Below are positions 41,548 to 50,154 of a stretch of 64,000 nucleotides of DNA, piece after piece. Numbering within the stretch: the first letter of the stretch is position 1; each line of letters opens with the position of its first letter. The stretch is taken from positions 30,621-94,620 of the forward strand of contig JAKLHY010000024.1 of assembly GCA_022709905.1 (NCBI GenBank), read 5' to 3'. The notes under the pieces were generated by a model. That model was given only the letters and a program-made list of their open reading frames with translations, did not search any database and was not told where the DNA came from. Both the position numbers and the translations under genes were made by a program. This DNA comes from Verrucomicrobiota bacterium (lineage in GTDB: Bacteria > Verrucomicrobiota > Verrucomicrobiia > Limisphaerales > UBA1319).

Positions 41548-43283
41548 ACATCAGCCTTGGAGTCTCCAACCAACGCTCCCAGATGTTCCTCCACCTGAGT
41601 CACGCGGAGAACCTCTTCGATGGTGGTCGATGCATTGCGGACCTTGTTCCAACCATCCATGCGCAGCGTGCGCATGCCTTGTTCCATCGCCTTCTGGGCA
41701 ATGGTGGACGCCGGGGCGCGATTCAAGATCATAGGACGCAATTCCTCGGTCAGCACCAGCAGTTCATAGATGCCCATCCGGCCCTGGTAACCCAGCTGCC
41801 GGCATTCCTCGCATCCGGCGCCGTGCCAGAACTTCGCCGTCGCGATTTCGTTCTCTGGAAATCCAACCCGGCGGAGGTAATCACGTTCCACCTTCTGTTC
41901 GGACTTGCAGTGGGAGCAAATGGTGCGGACCAGCCGTTGAGCCAGGACGGCCTCGACCGAAGAAGCCACCAGGAACGGTTCGATGCCCATGTCGATCAAC
42001 CGGGTGAAGGCGCTGGGGGCGTCATTGGTGTGCAGCGTGCTGAAGACCAAATGCCCGGTGAGGGCCGCTCGAATGGCAATCTCGGCGGTTTCCAGGTCGC
42101 GGATCTCACCCACCATCACCACGTTGGGATCCTGACGCAGGATGTGTCGCAAGCCCATGGCAAAGGTCAGACCGATCTCGGGACGCACCGCGATCTGGTT
42201 GATGCCTTTCAACTCGTATTCGACCGGTTCCTCGATGGTGATGATGCGTTTCTGGACGGAATTGATCGTGCTGAGAAACGCGTAAAGCGAGGTCGACTTG
42301 CCGGACCCGGTCGGTCCCGTGACCAGGAAAATGCCGTGGGGTTTGACGATCAACTCGCGAATGGCCTTTTCCTCGGCCGGAGAGAATCCCAGTTTATCCA
42401 GGCTAAGAAAGATCTTGCCTCGGGTGAGCAATCGCAACGAAACGCTCTCGCCGTAAACCGTGGGGACGGTCGAGACGCGGATGTCGATTTCCTCGCCTTT
42501 GATCCGCACATTGATCCGGCCGTCCTGGGGGAGGCGTTTCTCGGCGATGTTCATGCCGGACATGACTTTGATGCGCGAGATGATCGCCGCCTGAAACCGC
42601 TTCAATTGGGGGGGCATCGGCGTCTGGTGCAGGATGCCGTCGATCCGGTAACGAATGCGGAGCTCGTCTTCGGCGGGCTCAAAATGAATATCCGTGGAGC
42701 GATCCTTGAAGGCTTCCCAGATGATCTGATTGACGAACTTGATGACGCTGGCTTCCTGGTCGCTTTCGGTGATTTCCTTATCTTCGCTAACCAGCAGTTC
42801 AATCGGTTCGTCTTCCTCCATTTCATCGAGGGTTTCGGCCCCGACGCCGTAGTATTTCTTTAGGGCCTTTTCGATTTCGGCCTGGGGAGCCAGGGCGAAC
42901 TGGACGGGGCACTGGGCATCAAATTGGACCGCGCCCGCCATGGAGGCATCGAAGGGATTGCAGACCGCCACCTGGAGCACTTCGTTTTCGAACTGGACCG
43001 GCAGGACGTTGTATTGAAAGGCGACCTTGGTCGATATTTTTTGCCGGGCTTCGGTGCCGACGTTGATCTTGGGGAGGTCGAGATAGGGCCAGTTCAGGGC
43101 TGCCGCCAGTTTTTGAAGAAAGACCTCCTCTGTTATGCCGAGCTCCCGGCAGACAAACGCAAAGAAACTCTCCTGGGAGCCGCTTTCGACGGCAACCTTC
43201 CAGGCTTTCTGCCACTGGTCAAACTGGACTCGATTGGTCAGTTCAGCTTGAGCCAGGACACTGGTTATGGACTTGAAGGCCAT
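41535..43283 (-). CDS. gspE: Type II secretion/type IV pilus assembly ATPase GspE/PilB
   Basis: 582 residues. The GspE N-terminal domain (GITEEVFLQKLAAALNWPY) is followed by the ATPase core: Walker A GPTGSGKSTSLYAFLS, Asp box DIHFEPAEDELRIRYRIDG, Walker B DPNVVMVGEIRDLETAEIA, His box GHLVFSTLHTNDAPSAFTR. The zinc site is CSHCKSEQK...CEECRQLGYQGR. It powers pseudopilus assembly. It is the first gene of the operon with gspL-like, gspM-like and gspD. The pseudopilins and gspF are not in this window. Confidence 0.95.
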   Translation of the reverse strand: MAFKSITSVLAQAELTNRVQFDQWQKAWKVAVESGSQESFFAFVCRELGITEEVFLQKLAAALNWPYLDLPKINVGTEARQKISTKVAFQYNVLPVQFENEVLQVAVCNPFDASMAGAVQFDAQCPVQFALAPQAEIEKALKKYYGVGAETLDEMEEDEPIELLVSEDKEITESDQEASVIKFVNQIIWEAFKDRSTDIHFEPAEDELRIRYRIDGILHQTPMPPQLKRFQAAIISRIKVMSGMNIAEKRLPQDGRINVRIKGEEIDIRVSTVPTVYGESVSLRLLTRGKIFLSLDKLGFSPAEEKAIRELIVKPHGIFLVTGPTGSGKSTSLYAFLSTINSVQKRIITIEEPVEYELKGINQIAVRPEIGLTFAMGLRHILRQDPNVVMVGEIRDLETAEIAIRAALTGHLVFSTLHTNDAPSAFTRLIDMGIEPFLVASSVEAVLAQRLVRTICSHCKSEQKVERDYLRRVGFPENEIATAKFWHGAGCEECRQLGYQGRMGIYELLVLTEELRPMILNRAPASTIAQKAMEQGMRTLRMDGWNKVRNASTTIEEVLRVTQVEEHLGALVGDSKADVWAK

Positions 43284-43451
43284 GGGCTCGAATTACAGAC
43301 GTTTTAAACAAGGGAGGCTAGGGAAAGTTGCGGATCGGGTCAAAAAGAATTGCCAAAATATTTGTCCGACAGGGCGTTGAGTCTTTCTCCCTTGCGCAGG
43401 CTCCCCGGATTTGAGAAACAAAGCGAGCCTGGGCATGTCGCAGGGCTTTTT

Positions 43452-44297
43452 ATGAAGCAATTCGCCATCATTACCGTAATCGGAAAGGATAAAACCGGGG
43501 TAATTGCCCGTGTCACCAACTTCCTGTTTGAGCAGAAGGCCAACATTGAAGCCCTGGAGGAACAGGTCACCCGGGGCCAGTTCAGCATGACCCTCCAGGC
43601 GTCCTGGCGAAAAGACTCATGGAAACCCGAGGCGATTCGGGAGGGACTTGACCGTCTGGCGGCCGAGCTGGCCATGGAAATTCGGCTTAAAGCCATTGAT
43701 CCTCAACGGCCTCAACGCGGCGCCATTTTTGTGACCAAGGAATCCCATTGTCTGGAGGGATTGGCCACCGGCTTTAAGAGCGGAGATCTCAAGGCGGATC
43801 CTGTTGTCGTGCTCTCGAACCGCCGTGATCTTGAGCCCCTGGCCCGGTCTTATCATCTGCCTTTTGTCTGCATTGAGAGCCCCGATCGGGCCGAGGCCGA
43901 GAAACTCGCGCTTGCCGAACTGGAAATGCTTGAAGTCGACTTTGTGGTCTTGGCTCGCTACATGCGCATCCTGTCGCCCAATTTTGTCTGGCGATATAAG
44001 AACAAGATCATCAACATTCATCCCTCGTTGCTTCCGAGCTTTCCCGGGGCTCAAGCCTACCGCCAGGCCTACGAGCGCGGGGTCAAAATCATCGGAGTGA
44101 CCGCGCACTTTGTCACCATGCACCTCGACGAAGGGCCCATTATTGCCCAGGACAGTTACAAGGTGACGCCCAACATGACGCTGAAGGAGATCATCGCCGC
44201 GGGCCAGCGGCTGGAAACCAAGGTATTGGTGGACGCCGTCCGGCTATATCTGAGCAAGCGGCTTGACGTCTACTGGGGCATCGTAAAACAGATTTAG
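43452..44297 (+). CDS. purU: Formyltetrahydrofolate deformylase PurU
   Basis: 281 residues from ATG 43452. An N-terminal ACT domain (AIITVIGKDKTGVIARVTN, NIEALEEQVTRGQFSM) precedes a formyltransferase-fold hydrolase (PVVVLSNRRDLEPLARSYH, VVLARYMRILSPNF, IINIHPSLLPSFPGAQAYR, QAYERGVKIIGVTAHFVT, HLDEGPIIAQD). PurU releases formate from 10-formyl-THF to balance one-carbon units. The motif NIHPSLLP is closer to PurN than the usual NIHHSFLP, but the ACT domain and length identify PurU. It is divergent from gspE, with 168 bp between. Confidence 0.92.
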   Translation: MKQFAIITVIGKDKTGVIARVTNFLFEQKANIEALEEQVTRGQFSMTLQASWRKDSWKPEAIREGLDRLAAELAMEIRLKAIDPQRPQRGAIFVTKESHCLEGLATGFKSGDLKADPVVVLSNRRDLEPLARSYHLPFVCIESPDRAEAEKLALAELEMLEVDFVVLARYMRILSPNFVWRYKNKIINIHPSLLPSFPGAQAYRQAYERGVKIIGVTAHFVTMHLDEGPIIAQDSYKVTPNMTLKEIIAAGQRLETKVLVDAVRLYLSKRLDVYWGIVKQI

Positions 44298-44392
44298 TTG
44301 GAGGGAGGTTCTGTGGCGGTGCTCGGCTTCCGACCCCGCCGGCGATGGTTGAACGTTCGATTGTGGCATTCATTTGAGGCCTATGATTGTTA

Positions 44393-44441
44393 GAGTCTGT
44401 TTGAAAACTGCAGGCGACCCTCGGAGTTTTGAAACAGGCTC
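44393..44441. repeat. Imperfect inverted repeat (17 bp, 15 matching)
   Basis: GAGTCTGTTTGAAAACT (44393-44409) and AGTTTTGAAACAGGCTC (44425-44441), with a 15-nt loop, ~37 bp before the ECF gene. It may be an IS end scar, an operator or a transcription terminator without T-run. Confidence 0.6.
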
Positions 44442-44477
44442 TCAGACTGGACCCTTTATCGACATGATCGGCTTGGC

Positions 44478-45032
44478 ATGAATGAGATCCCTCATAACCC
44501 GCCATCAGCAGGAGAGGGCGACGCCTCGTCCGCCCAGGATCTCCTGGCGATGGTTTACGATGAACTGCGTCGGTTGGCCGAGTGGAAGATGGCGAGGGAA
44601 ATCCCGGGCCAGACCCTGCAAGCGACCGCTCTGGTGCATGAAGCCTGGCTGCGTTTGGGCGGGGACCGCCAGCCGCACTGGGAGAATCGCGCCCATTTCT
44701 TTGCCGCCGCCGCCGAAGCGATGCGCCGGATCCTGATTGATCGCGCCCGACGCAAATCCGCCGAGCGCCATGGGGGCGCTGGAGTGCGGATTGATCTGGA
44801 GAACCTGGATTTGGCCGCCGCGCCCGAAGACGCGCAAATCCTAGCGCTCGATGAGGCGTTGAGTCAATTGACCGCGCACGATCCGGTCAAAGCCGACTTG
44901 GTCAAGCTGCGTTTTTTTGCGGGGCTGACGTTGGATCAGGCGGCCCAAGTCCTGGGGGTTTCAACTCCCACGGCCAAACGTCATTGGGCCTATGCCAGAG
45001 CCTGGCTTTACCGCGCCATGACGGCGCCTTGA
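44478..45032 (+). CDS. ECF sigma factor of the kinase-associated type (TIGR02999-like)
   Basis: 184 residues. It has the typical opening AQDLLAMVYDELRRLAEWK, then LQATALVHEAWLRLGG, RAHFFAAAAEAMRRILIDR, ARRKSAERHGG and the region-4 HTH LVKLRFFAGLTLDQAAQVL followed by GVSTPTAKRHWAYARAWLY. This ECF type is abundant in Planctomycetes/Verrucomicrobia/Acidobacteria and is usually followed by a Ser/Thr kinase. Here the kinase gene is on the opposite strand, tail to tail, 18 bp away. Confidence 0.9.
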   Translation: MNEIPHNPPSAGEGDASSAQDLLAMVYDELRRLAEWKMAREIPGQTLQATALVHEAWLRLGGDRQPHWENRAHFFAAAAEAMRRILIDRARRKSAERHGGAGVRIDLENLDLAAAPEDAQILALDEALSQLTAHDPVKADLVKLRFFAGLTLDQAAQVLGVSTPTAKRHWAYARAWLYRAMTAP

Positions 45033-45050
45033 CGGGGGAGAGGACCTGAT

Positions 45051-47570
45051 TCAAGGCAGCCGGTGATTGAATTGGGATTTGCGTCTGACGTAAACAAACG
45101 TGCCCATGGCTGTAAGCAGGCCGATGAAACCCAGGCCGATGATAAAGGGCTGGCGCGCGACCAGTCCCAGGTCCACCAGCAAATAGCAGCCAAGGCCGCA
45201 CCCGGCCAATCCCCCGACCAACAGACGCCATCGTGATCGGAACGGGGCGAGGATGGCAAACAGCAACGCCGCTATCACATAGGCCCATACATCGATGCGG
45301 ACCAGGGCGTTTTCGCGATGGTTGATTGCATTGGCATAAAGGGGGCCCAGGGTGTGGAGGATGGCGAGGACTTCGAAGAGTTTCCCGGCCCGTCTCAGGT
45401 CGAGGCTCGAGGACCGTTCCGTGAGCAGCATCAACCCCAGGAACAGCAGTCCATTCAAGACCAGGGACAAGTTGGTTTGACGTTCGTCATCGAAGAAAGG
45501 CCAGCGATCGGCCTGGACCCCCAGCATGTTCAGGGTCGGGCCGTTGAGGGCTATGACATCGAAGCAAGCTACCAGAGTCACCAGCGCCACCAGATGGAAA
45601 GGCAGCGTCCAGCGCACTCGGCCTCGTCGTTCCAGAAACAAGGCCATAGCTTCCATCGAGATCATCGGCAGGCACCACAAGGCCTGGATTTCCGGTTTTT
45701 GTTCGAGCCAGTTGAAGAGCAGCAGGAATCCAAGGTAACTCGTGGTGGCCAGCGTGGCCGTGGTCCAGGCGAAACCGGTCATCTGCAGGCGCCAGAATCC
45801 GAAAATGGAGACCGAGAAGGCGGTGAGTGAGGAGGCCAGCACCTGCGTATTCGTGAAGCGACCGGGGAAAAGTTGGGCGATGTTTTCGGGGGTGTGATGG
45901 AACACGTGCCATTCGGCGAGGAGCGCCAGCGTGGTTGGGGCGATGGCGAGGGCGGCGCCGGCCAGGAAAGTGGCCGCCGAGAGGGTTTCCTTTTGTCGGC
46001 GTGCGGCGTGGCCGCCCAGCAGCAGCGTCAGGGTGAAAAATGCGGGAACCCACCAGCGCCAGGGAGCGGCCAGTTCGTCTCGCAACATCCAAACCGTGAG
46101 CACAGTGCCGACGACCGTCAGCCAGGTGGCGCCCGACAACAGCGTTTGAAGCGGCGTGATCCGCCGCGCATCGATGATCCAGTGATCCTCATCTGCCAGC
46201 AATCGCCGATGGATGACGGCCAGCGAATCGCGTTCGTCGCTCGAGATGATATTCTGGCTTTGCCAGGATTGCGCCTGGCTGGCGTAGTTGCTGATGCTCC
46301 GGCGGAGGAGGTCGTCGTAAAGTTTAGGTTTGAGGCGGATGGGTTCACCGACAAGAAAACGTCCGAGTTCCAGCGCGATATCCGCGGCGGCGGGGCGATC
46401 GGATGGATTCCACGACAGGCAGGCAAGGCAGATGGCTTGGAGATCTTCCGGCACGCCGACCGCCACGTCTCTCAAAAACGGTGGGGCCGTGGTGGCAATG
46501 GCTTCAAATACCTGGCGAATGTTGTCGCCGGCAAAAGGGGCTCGTCCCGTCAGGACCTTGAACATCAGGCTGCCGAAGGAGAACACATCGGAGGCGGGAG
46601 CGACGGATTGCCCGGCCACCTGTTCTGGCGAGGCATACAGCGGAGTGCCCGCAAAGCCTTGTCCCTGCTGACGGGCTTCCTCGATCGAGAGCGCCAATCC
46701 GAAATCCAGAAGCCGCGGCCGCAAGTCGGGTCCGACCAGGATATTGTCGGGTTTCAGGTCCCGGTGAACCAGTCCGCCCGCGTGGGCGACGGCGAGGGCG
46801 CGGGCGATTTCGCCCAGCAGACGCGCTTTCTGCTCGAAATTCAGCCGCTCGGCAAATCGGTCTACCGGGAAGCCCTCGATCCATTCCATAACGATGGCCG
46901 GAGGATCGGCCTCGTCCAGCACCGAGAAAATAGTAACCGCCGCGGGATCTCCCAGGGCGGCGGCCTTGCGGGCTTCGTCGAGAATGCGGCGGCGAACGGA
47001 TGTATCGGCGCTTTGCCGCAGAATCTTCAAAGCGACCCGGCGATTCAGTTTCTCATCGATCGCGGCATAGACCGTTCCAACACCGCCCTCTCCCAGTTTG
47101 CGCTCGATCCGGAAACCGGGTAACCGGGGCCAGGACTCCGGGCCCTGGTCCTGGGGAGGCTTCGATGTGAAACGCATTTGCCGGACCCGCAGGCCGGCCC
47201 AGATCCGTTCGCCGGTCTCCTGGCGGATCCCTTCGGGCAGGGCGGCGACATAATCCCGGACCTGAAGCTCGTGGGTCTGGGTGGTCCGAAGCAAGAAGGC
47301 GGCGGCATGGGCCGCTGGATGCAGGGCCGAGGTCTCGGTGGATGCGGGGAGGATCTCCTGAAGGTCACTGCTTCGAACCGAGTCTTGGGAGCTCAAAAAG
47401 CCGTCAGCTGCGTCATGAGCCCGCAGGAGTGACACGACTTCCTGGCGAAGACCGGCATCGTCGCCGCATGCCTTCGCGACATACTCATCGCGCGCCGATC
47501 CCGGCGACAGTTCAATTGCCCGGCTGAAAACAGACTCCGCTTTAGCGGCTGGCTGATCCATAGATTCCAC
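45051..47570 (-). CDS. Large membrane Ser/Thr protein kinase
   Basis: 839 residues. After ~150 N-terminal residues with a helical ALSPGSARDEYVAKACGDD-type start, the kinase domain (~150-415) shows GEGGVGTVYAAIDEKLNRR (P-loop), VALKIL (Lys), HRDLKPDNILVG (catalytic loop), DFGLALSIEE (DFG) and GTPLYASPEQVAG. A linker follows, then ~12 membrane helices (~475-830). It is a Hanks-type sensor kinase with an unusual polytopic C-terminus. The neighbouring ECF sigma factor of the kinase-linked type is a likely partner, even though it is convergent. Confidence 0.9.
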   Translation of the reverse strand: MESMDQPAAKAESVFSRAIELSPGSARDEYVAKACGDDAGLRQEVVSLLRAHDAADGFLSSQDSVRSSDLQEILPASTETSALHPAAHAAAFLLRTTQTHELQVRDYVAALPEGIRQETGERIWAGLRVRQMRFTSKPPQDQGPESWPRLPGFRIERKLGEGGVGTVYAAIDEKLNRRVALKILRQSADTSVRRRILDEARKAAALGDPAAVTIFSVLDEADPPAIVMEWIEGFPVDRFAERLNFEQKARLLGEIARALAVAHAGGLVHRDLKPDNILVGPDLRPRLLDFGLALSIEEARQQGQGFAGTPLYASPEQVAGQSVAPASDVFSFGSLMFKVLTGRAPFAGDNIRQVFEAIATTAPPFLRDVAVGVPEDLQAICLACLSWNPSDRPAAADIALELGRFLVGEPIRLKPKLYDDLLRRSISNYASQAQSWQSQNIISSDERDSLAVIHRRLLADEDHWIIDARRITPLQTLLSGATWLTVVGTVLTVWMLRDELAAPWRWWVPAFFTLTLLLGGHAARRQKETLSAATFLAGAALAIAPTTLALLAEWHVFHHTPENIAQLFPGRFTNTQVLASSLTAFSVSIFGFWRLQMTGFAWTTATLATTSYLGFLLLFNWLEQKPEIQALWCLPMISMEAMALFLERRGRVRWTLPFHLVALVTLVACFDVIALNGPTLNMLGVQADRWPFFDDERQTNLSLVLNGLLFLGLMLLTERSSSLDLRRAGKLFEVLAILHTLGPLYANAINHRENALVRIDVWAYVIAALLFAILAPFRSRWRLLVGGLAGCGLGCYLLVDLGLVARQPFIIGLGFIGLLTAMGTFVYVRRKSQFNHRLP

Positions 47571-47861
47571 AATCCTCGAACCTCTCGATCTTTAATGAGA
47601 CTAACCTTGGGAAAGTTCCAGGTCAGTTGAAAAATGGCGAAGATCGATGATCCCTTTTCGGCCTGAATTACGCATGTTCTTTTCGATAGGTTGACTCGCG
47701 CATGGTGCCGGGAAAGCCAAGCGATACGGAGTGTCAGAAGTCTCGCCGTGGGAAGGCAGGCGGCCCGCAAGCCGCTCAAAGGCCCGTTTGCTGAACAGGC
47801 GTCGCTGATTGATGATGTTCCGTATCCAACAATGAACCTGATGATGAGAAAGCAATCTCCC

Positions 47862-48455
47862 ATGAAAAAAATCCATATCTTCAGCTTGATCGGCGCGGCG
47901 TTTTTATTCAACGCCTGCATCCCGTCCTTGAATCCTTTCTGCAGCGACAAGGACCTCGTTGTCGACAATCGTCTGGTGGGCAAATGGCAGGAACAAGGAG
48001 AAAAAGACAATCCGAGTGTTTGGGAATTCGACGGGGCGGATAAGAAGATTTATACGCTCACCTTGACCGAAAAGAAGGATAACAAGGACAAGAAAGGCAA
48101 GTTTAAAGCCCGGCTGTTCAAGCTCAAGGAACATTCTTTTCTGGATCTGATCCCTTCCGAGTGTGAATTTGCCGAGGATCAGGCGGACCTGGTCGCCTTT
48201 TCGGTGTTTCCTGGACACTTGCTCCTTCGCGTGCATTTGTCGGAATCCGAGCTGAAGGTGGCCGGAGTCGATTACGACTGGCTGTCCAAACATCTCGAAA
48301 AGAATCCGACCGCCCTGCCGCACCACCAGGAAGATGACCGGCTGATCCTGACCGCATCGACCGCCGATCTCCAGCAGTTCGTGCTGAAACATCTTGGGGA
48401 AGACGAGCTCTTTGAATCGCCGGAGACTTTAGGGAAACAGCCTGTGAATCCATAA
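47862..48455 (+). CDS. Lipoprotein, function unknown
   Basis: 197 residues from ATG 47862. The signal peptide KKIHIFSLIGAAFLFNAC has a lipobox-like end with Cys at ~19. The mature part begins NPFCSDKDLVVDNRLVGKW then EFDGADKKIYTLTLTEKK. The WxxxG-like 'LVGKWQEQ' start recalls small lipocalin-like lipoproteins. KVAGVDYDWLSKHLEKNPT and ILTASTADLQQFVLKH follow. I do not recognise a named family. A strong terminator closes it, so it is probably a single transcript. Confidence 0.75.
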   Translation: MKKIHIFSLIGAAFLFNACIPSLNPFCSDKDLVVDNRLVGKWQEQGEKDNPSVWEFDGADKKIYTLTLTEKKDNKDKKGKFKARLFKLKEHSFLDLIPSECEFAEDQADLVAFSVFPGHLLLRVHLSESELKVAGVDYDWLSKHLEKNPTALPHHQEDDRLILTASTADLQQFVLKHLGEDELFESPETLGKQPVNP

Positions 48456-48477
48456 CCGGAAATCCCATCACAGCAAT

Positions 48478-48519
48478 TGCCCCCCCAAGGACAGCCTGTC
48501 AACAAAGGGGGGCATTTTT
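48478..48519 (+). terminator. Intrinsic terminator
   Basis: TGCCCCCC and GGGGGGCA pair over 8 bp, followed by TTTTT. It lies 22 bp after the lipoprotein stop. Confidence 0.85.
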
Positions 48520-48642
48520 GTCCCGAGGGTGGAAAGCCGCCCATTGCTGAGCGGATAATGACGGATCAACTTGCGGGGAAAATGTCCGGGATCATTCTAT
48601 AAAGTTCTTGCCTGGAATGGCTCCCATCAGTGAAATGAACCC

Positions 48643-49665
48643 ATGAAACATCATTTTTTACGGTGGGAACACCTTCTGGGTTTATGCCTGTTATTGGGAG
48701 CCTCCGGTTCGGCAATTGCGGATAGCGAGTTGGATTTCCCGTCGAACTCGCCCCTCAGGTTTCGATCCGATAAGAGTTTCAAAATCATTACTTTTGGAGA
48801 TATTCATTGGGACAGAAACTGCGATAAAGATCAACAAACCCTCCGGGCCATGGACACCATCGTGGAGGCCGAAAAGCCCGACCTGGTGATTTACCTGGGA
48901 GACAACTGCGTAAGCGACAATTTGCGCGCGGTTCGGGAGGGATACAAACAGTTGACCGAACCGGTGGTGCGGCGGGGAATTCCCTGGGCAGCGACCTTGG
49001 GGAATCATGACGGTGAACACGGCGGCCTGACACGGGCCGAGGTCTATCGGTGCATGCTGGGACATCCGGGGAACCTGTCCCGCCCCGGACCTGCCAGCAT
49101 TCATGGAGACAGCAACTTTATTCTGCCGATCATGGATCGAACCGGGGAGAAGCCCGCCGCGCTGCTGTATGTGCTGGATTCCAACGCTTATTACAAACAG
49201 GACAACCTGGAGACCTATGATTGGATTCGCCGGGACCAGATCCAGTGGTATCGGAAGGCGTCTGAGGTTTACCGGCAAAAAAACCAGGGCGATATTCTGC
49301 CGTCCTATGCTTTTTTCCATATTCCTTTGCCGGAGTTTGGCCTGTTTTACACCAACAAATCCCGCGTCGGGATCAAGCAGGAAGACGTGTGTTGTTCCGC
49401 GATCAATAGCGGTCTGTGCGCGACGATTCTGGAGCATCGGGACATCAAAGCCATTTTCTGCGGTCATGATCATGTGAACGACTACATCACCGGTTTCCAT
49501 GGGTTGTGGCTGGGTTACGCCCGAGGGATCAGCTACAACACCTATGGACAAGAGAATTATGCGAAAGGCTCGCGCGTGATTGTCCTGAAGGAAGGCAAGG
49601 CGTCGTTCGACACCTGGCTGCGGCTCGAGGACAAGCAAGTCGTCAACGTGGTTCACTGCAAGTAG
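48643..49665 (+). CDS. Secreted calcineurin-like metallophosphoesterase
   Basis: 340 residues. Signal peptide (HLLGLCLLLGASGSAIADS) and all metal motifs of the family: FGDIHWD, IYLGDNC, LGNHDGEHGG, FFHIPLPE and FCGHDHVND. This places it with purple-acid-phosphatase-like or DevT-type phosphoesterases of fungi and bacteria. The substrate is unknown; it probably releases phosphate outside the cytoplasm. It stands alone, with 478 bp before the next operon containing a MITE. Confidence 0.88.
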   Translation: MKHHFLRWEHLLGLCLLLGASGSAIADSELDFPSNSPLRFRSDKSFKIITFGDIHWDRNCDKDQQTLRAMDTIVEAEKPDLVIYLGDNCVSDNLRAVREGYKQLTEPVVRRGIPWAATLGNHDGEHGGLTRAEVYRCMLGHPGNLSRPGPASIHGDSNFILPIMDRTGEKPAALLYVLDSNAYYKQDNLETYDWIRRDQIQWYRKASEVYRQKNQGDILPSYAFFHIPLPEFGLFYTNKSRVGIKQEDVCCSAINSGLCATILEHRDIKAIFCGHDHVNDYITGFHGLWLGYARGISYNTYGQENYAKGSRVIVLKEGKASFDTWLRLEDKQVVNVVHCK

Positions 49666-49860
49666 CGTTTTGGAGCGCGGCGGTCCTCAATCGCCTTGCC
49701 AGGGGGACATTCTGACAAAGCGCCTGAGGGCCATGCATCGCGGCGACGAACTCCGCAAGGCCGGGCCGCCCGGCCGGTGGTCTTTCCTGTGGCGCCCCCG
49801 GCGGCCGTGTCCTGCCGCCAATGGATTTCATAAGGAGAACGTCTTCACGCGGGAGCCTAA

Positions 49861-50133
49861 GGGTCCGTGCAAAAATAACTTCCGATTTTGGCGGGAGCGC
49901 CGCCGGGTCAGATGCTAGGCGCGTGAATGGGAGTGTATCCTCAACGATACTCGATCGTCCACGCAACAACGCAGATGACCCGGCGCCGCCCCGCCCCGGA
50001 GGGCTGCGAGGCTTTGGCTCGCTGGCTTCGTTACTCCTCGGTCAGAGACCGCTGCGGGTATCTTCCCTCGTCGAGCCTCGCCAGCGAACCAAATCCTCAG
50101 CAGCAAAATCGGAATTTATTTTTGCACGGACCC
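49861..50133. mobile_element. 273-bp MITE with ~30-bp inverted repeats and TAA target duplication
   Basis: GGGTCCGTGCAAAAATAA starts both ends, and the inverted repeats match for 30 bp with one difference. TAA flanks both sides (49858-49860, 50134-50136). Three-bp duplications of TNA type occur in IS5-group elements. The interior has no intact gene. It lies 21 bp before the sialidase-like gene, so it probably affects that operon's promoter. Confidence 0.85.
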
Positions 50134-50154
50134 TAAGGATGCTAAGGTGGATTT

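Noticed and set aside
41583..42863. 426-codon plus-strand frame opposite gspE
   Set aside because: Antisense of a clear ATPase gene, with compositional bias only.
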